This document shows, in pieces, positions 60,283-64,000 of a DNA stretch of 64,000 nucleotides. Below the pieces are notes generated by a model. It saw nothing but the letters and a program-made list of their open reading frames with translations. It made no database searches and had not been told where the DNA came from. Source of the stretch: Mimachlamys varia (Eukaryota > Mollusca > Bivalvia > Pectinida > Pectinidae); assembly GCA_947623455.1 (NCBI GenBank), contig OX392527.1, positions 12,582,001 through 12,646,000 of the forward strand. Direction: 5' to 3'. Position numbers and translations under genes: made by a program. Each line of letters starts with the position of its first letter. Positions within the stretch are counted from its first letter, which is position 1.

Positions 60283-60770
60283 GCCAATGGCAGGTGAGGA
60301 GACATGTCTACTGGCCAATGACAGGTGAGGAGACATGTCTACTGGCCAATGGCAGGTGAGGGGACATGTCTACCAGCCAATGACAGGTGAGGAGACATAT
60401 TCACATATTTACTGGCCAATGGCAGGTGAGGAGACATGTCTACTGGCCAATGACAGGTGAGGAGACATGTCTACTGGCCAATGGCAGGTGAGGGGACATG
60501 TCTACCGGCCAATGGCAGGTGAGGAGACATATTCACATATTTACTGGCCAATGGCAGGTGAGGAGACATGTCTACTGGCCAATGGCAGGTGAGGAGACAT
60601 ATTCACATATTTACTGACCAATGGCAGGTGAGGAGACATATTCACATATTTACTGGCCAATGGCAGGTGAGGTGACATATTCACATATTTACTGGCCAAT
60701 GGCAGGTGAGGAGATATATTCACATATTTACTGGCCAATGGCAGGTGAGGTGACATGTCTACCGGCCAAT
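60283..60770. repeat. 31/42-bp minisatellite, about 14 units
   Basis: Units contain TACTGGCCAATGGCAGGTGA and GGAGACATGTC (31 bp), or GGAGACATATTCACATATT (longer, about 40 bp). The short form predominates on the left and the long form on the right. Degenerate units continue to about 60840. GCCAATGGC gives each unit a CCAAT motif. Confidence 0.93.
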
Positions 60771-60840
60771 GACAGATTAGGAATCATGTTTATAGGCCAG
60801 TGGCAGCCAAGGAGATATGTTGACATTTTTATAGGCAAAA

Positions 60841-61739
60841 GAGAGTCATGAAGACATGCATATTTTAGAGTTTTAAGCTGGTAGTACTAGCTGAGCATTC
60901 AAACAGTTTGAGGCAAGCATCCATCAGAACCTTTTAGATTTTCAAGATTCAGATCAGTTTATGTAATAAAATCTTCAGTTAATAGAGTAAAATTATACTT
61001 CTTAACATTCTTACTTCACATCCGCATTTCATGGCAAAAAATTCATATTTACTTTTACAAAAGACGTGTGACATGACACTGACAACATCTAAAACTCATT
61101 GTATGATGTTGTCCATTTAATAAACTAATCATTGTCTGGGTGTTTATGTAATTCATTAGCGTTAGAAGTTGCATACACGTGGGAGTTCTTCCAAATGAAT
61201 TAACACACCAAATGGTGTTAACAGAGATTAGACTGTCGGGCCAGCAGTCATTACTGTCAGCACTCCCATCTCCCACTCAGACCCGCGTTGACAGACAGTA
61301 TATGTCATCCTGTGTAATCCTGTGTAGTCTTCTACCAACAACAACACAAGCTAAAACCTAATACACATTCATTTCACTACCCAATTTCATACATTTTTAA
61401 TCTAGTTACCGCTTTAGAAATTTTCCATCTAAACTCCATGTAAATGTTGTTGCATTGTAATACCATTCTAATTTCCTCCAAGTTCAGGTTACATTGAGCC
61501 AACATCAGCACTACCAATTACACAAGCCAGGATAGAGAGACCATTTTTCAATCTGCATGTTTAGAATCGCTTGATCAGCACAGACTGAAAAGAGAGGCCT
61601 TCTTAATATTTTCATGTCTTTATAATAGAAAATGTTTTATTTACCAGTCACTAAATATTATACATTTCATCTTTATCTGTTTTTTTGTTTTGTTGAATTT
61701 TCAGGTTTATGAACAAAAGAATCTTAAATTTAAAGGCAT
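60841..61739. other. No recognisable gene
   Basis: About 0.9 kb of unique AT-rich DNA. Open frames at 61055-61361 are short and show no recognisable motif. Confidence 0.45.
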
Positions 61740-62670
61740 CCATATAAAATATGAGAATGGTCCATCTAGTGAAAAAATAGTGAGGAAATATTTTTGTCAA
61801 AATCCAAGATGGCCACCCATTGGCCATACTTTTATCAGATCTGTCGGAAACTGAACCATGCATAACTAGACATCAATTGTACCTCACAATTTCAGAATGA
61901 TCCATCCACTACTTGTCAAGAAATAGCTATAACAAACTATTACTGCCAAATCCAAGATGGCCACCTGTCAGCCACATTGTTTGTTAGATCTGTTTGAAAA
62001 TGGACCATGCATAACTACAGGAAAAAGGGAACCCATATATTTGAGAATGATCCATTCTGTACTTGTCAAGAAATAGCTATAACAAACTATTACTGCCAAA
62101 TCCAAGATGGCCACCTGTCAGCCATATTGTTTATTGGATCTGTCTGAAAATGGACCATGCATAACTACAGGAAAAGGGGAACCCATATATTTGAGAATGA
62201 TCCATTCTGTACTTGTCAAGAAATAGCTATAACAAACTATTACTGCCAAATCCAAGATGGCCACCTGTCAGCCATATTGTTTATTAGATCTGTTTGAAAA
62301 TGGACCATGCATAACTACAGGAAAAGGGGAACCCATATATTTGAGAATGATCCATTCAGTACTTGTCAAGAAATAGCTATAACAAACTATTACTGCCAAA
62401 TCCAAGATGGCCACCTGTCAGCCACATTGTTTATTAGATCTGTTTGAAAATGGACCATGCATAACTACAGGAAAAGGGGAACCCATATATTTGAGAATGA
62501 TCCATTCAATACTTGTCAAGAAATAGTGATAACAAACTATTTCTGCCAAATCCAAGATGGCCACCTGTCAGCCATATTTATTGGATGTATTTGAAAATGC
62601 ACAACTAGGCACCAAGGATAACCCACATATGAAATTTGTGAATGAGTCAGCCAGTGCTTCTCAAGAAATG
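61740..62670. repeat. 150-bp tandem repeat, about 6 units
   Basis: Units contain AATCCAAGATGGCCACCTGT, CAGCCATATTGTTTATTAG, ATGGACCATGCATAACTAC, AGGAAAAGGGGAACCCATAT and CTTGTCAAGAAATAGCTATA. Successive TCCAAGATGG starts lie 150 bases apart (62101, 62251). The three central units are nearly identical; outer units are diverged. Confidence 0.93.
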
Positions 62671-62684
62671 TAGATAACAAAAAT

Positions 62685-64000
62685 TGTTTAAGAGACGGTA
62701 TTGATGAAAGGCTAAGATATTTGTGTTTAAGACGGTAAAATTGAAAGGTTTAGATATTTGTGTTTAAGGCGTTAATAGTGAAAGGCTATGATACTTGTGT
62801 TTAAGGCGGTAAAGAAAGGCTAAGGTACTTGTGTTTAAGGGGATAATAATGAAAGGCTAAGATATTTGTGTTTAAGGTGGTAATAATGGAAGGCTAAGAT
62901 ACTTGTGTTTAAGGTTGTAATAATGGAAGGTTAAGATATTTGTGTTTAAGGCGGTAAAGAAAGGCTAAGGTACTTGTGTTTAAGGTGGTAATAATGGAAG
63001 GCTAAGATACTTGTATTTAAGATGGTAATAATGGAAGGCTAAGATACTTGTATTTAAGACGGTAATAATGAAAGGCTAAGATACTTGTATTTAAGACGGT
63101 AATAATGAAAGGCTAAGATATTTGTGTTTAAGGTGGTAATAATGGAAGGCTAAGATATTTGTGTTTAAGGTGGTAATAATGGAAGGCTAAGATATTTGTG
63201 TTTAAGGCGGTAATAATGGAAGGCTAAGATACTTGTGTTTAAGGTGGTAATAATGGAAGGCTAAGATATTTGTGTTTAAGGTGGTAATAATGGAAGGCTA
63301 AGATACTTGTGTTTAAGGTGGTAATAATGGAAGGCTAAGATATTTGTGTTTAAGGCGGTAAAGAAAGGCTAAGGTACTTGTGTTTAAGGTGGTAATAATG
63401 CCAGGCTAAGATATTTGTGTTTAAGGCGGTAAAGAAAGGCTAAGATACTTGTGTTTAAGGTGGTAATAATGGAAGGCTAAGATACTTGTATTTAAGACGG
63501 TAATAATGAAAGGCTAAGATACTTGTATTTAAGACGGTAATAATGAAAGGCTAAGGTACTTGTGTTTAAGGTGGTAATAATGCCAGGCTAAGATATTTGT
63601 GTTTAAGGTGGTAATAATGGAAGGCTAAGATATTTGTGTTTAAGGTGGTAACAATGGAAGGCTAAGATATTTGTGTTTAAGGCGGTAAAGAAAGGCTAAG
63701 GTACTTGTGTTTAAGGTGGTAATAATGGAAGGCTAAGATATTTGTGTTTAAGGCGGTAAAGAAAGGCTAAGGTACTTGTGTTTAAGACGGTAATAATGTA
63801 AGGCTAAGATACTTGTATTTAAGATGGTAATAATGGAAGGCTAAGATACTTGTATTTAAGACGGTAATAATGAAAGGCTAAGATACTTGTATTTAAGACG
63901 GTAATAATGAAAGGCTAAGGTACTTGTGTTTAAGGTGGTAATAATGCCAGGCTAAGATATTTGTGTTTAAGGCGGTAAAGAAAGGCTAAGATACTTGTGT
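62685..64000. repeat. 37-bp minisatellite, runs off the window end
   Basis: Units run GGTGGTAATAATGGAAGGCT, AAGATACTTGTGTTTAA, with a shorter form GGCGGTAAAGAAAGGCTAAG. Multi-unit blocks (GCGGTAAAG, then GTGGTAATAATGCCAGG, then GACGGTAATAATGAAAGG) recur, for example at about 63350-63560 and 63760-63990. The left edge (62685-62830) is degenerate. About 36 units lie inside the window, and the array continues past 64000. Confidence 0.95.

Overview
This is a eukaryotic (metazoan) window. It has one clearly recognisable gene, on the minus strand, with GT/AG introns and a RhoGAP family normally found in animals. Around it lies an extraordinary density of minisatellite DNA. The host is most likely a marine invertebrate, probably a bivalve mollusc. 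That is inferred from the style of the interspersed repeats (elements opening CAAGAGGCCC, GGACGGC-type tails) and from a retroelement fragment of a type common in bivalve, coral and lancelet genomes; the sequence alone does not prove it.

The gene: three joined minus-strand exons (35094-35216, 31832-31961, 24768-26115) encode the end of a PH domain, a RhoGAP domain, a polar linker and a C-terminal coiled coil. This is the domain order of the ARHGAP22/24/25 (FilGAP) subfamily. The splice phases agree, and joining the exons restores the family motifs, including the arginine finger, whose codon is split by an intron. The N-terminal exons (start codon, first half of the PH domain) were not found and may lie beyond 35.2 kb or outside the window. 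A CpG-rich stretch at about 52.63-52.93 kb on the plus strand looks like a promoter with a short first coding exon (52707-52805) of an unidentified gene.

Layout: 1-1288 no recognised gene; 1289-5895 two related 33/34-bp arrays; 6233-12793 a 58-68-bp array with a 2270-bp internal tandem duplication; 13450-15178 19-bp and 60-bp arrays; 15.4-17.4 kb a possible MITE and unannotated DNA; 17479-20167 70-bp and 56-bp arrays; 20715-21280 a Helitron-like non-autonomous element; 22.2-24.26 kb three more arrays; 24.6-35.2 kb the RhoGAP gene, with introns filled by 33-, 20- and 36-bp arrays, a 2.7-kb Helitron-like insertion and a retroelement fragment; 35.4-36.0 kb a TA-flanked MITE; 36.0-43.5 kb a 54-bp array of about 139 units; 43.8-48.4 kb a 43-bp array of about 108 units; 48.5-49.4 kb a related 37-43-bp array; 51.1-52.6 kb a 42-bp array next to the CpG-rich exon; 55-64 kb further arrays (127, 22, 35, 52, 31/42, 150 and 37 bp) and a second Helitron-like family.

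By rough addition about 41 of 64 kb is tandem repeat, in some 26 separate arrays. Many long open frames here are by-products of these repeats and are not called as genes. The points most worth a second look are the clustering of so many unrelated arrays at one locus, higher-order duplications inside them, two element insertions whose empty sites can be read from flanking repeat, and arrays whose units carry consensus-like transcription factor sites (nuclear-receptor half-sites, CRE, RFX X-box with CCAAT, YY1). The regulatory readings are inference from motif match only.
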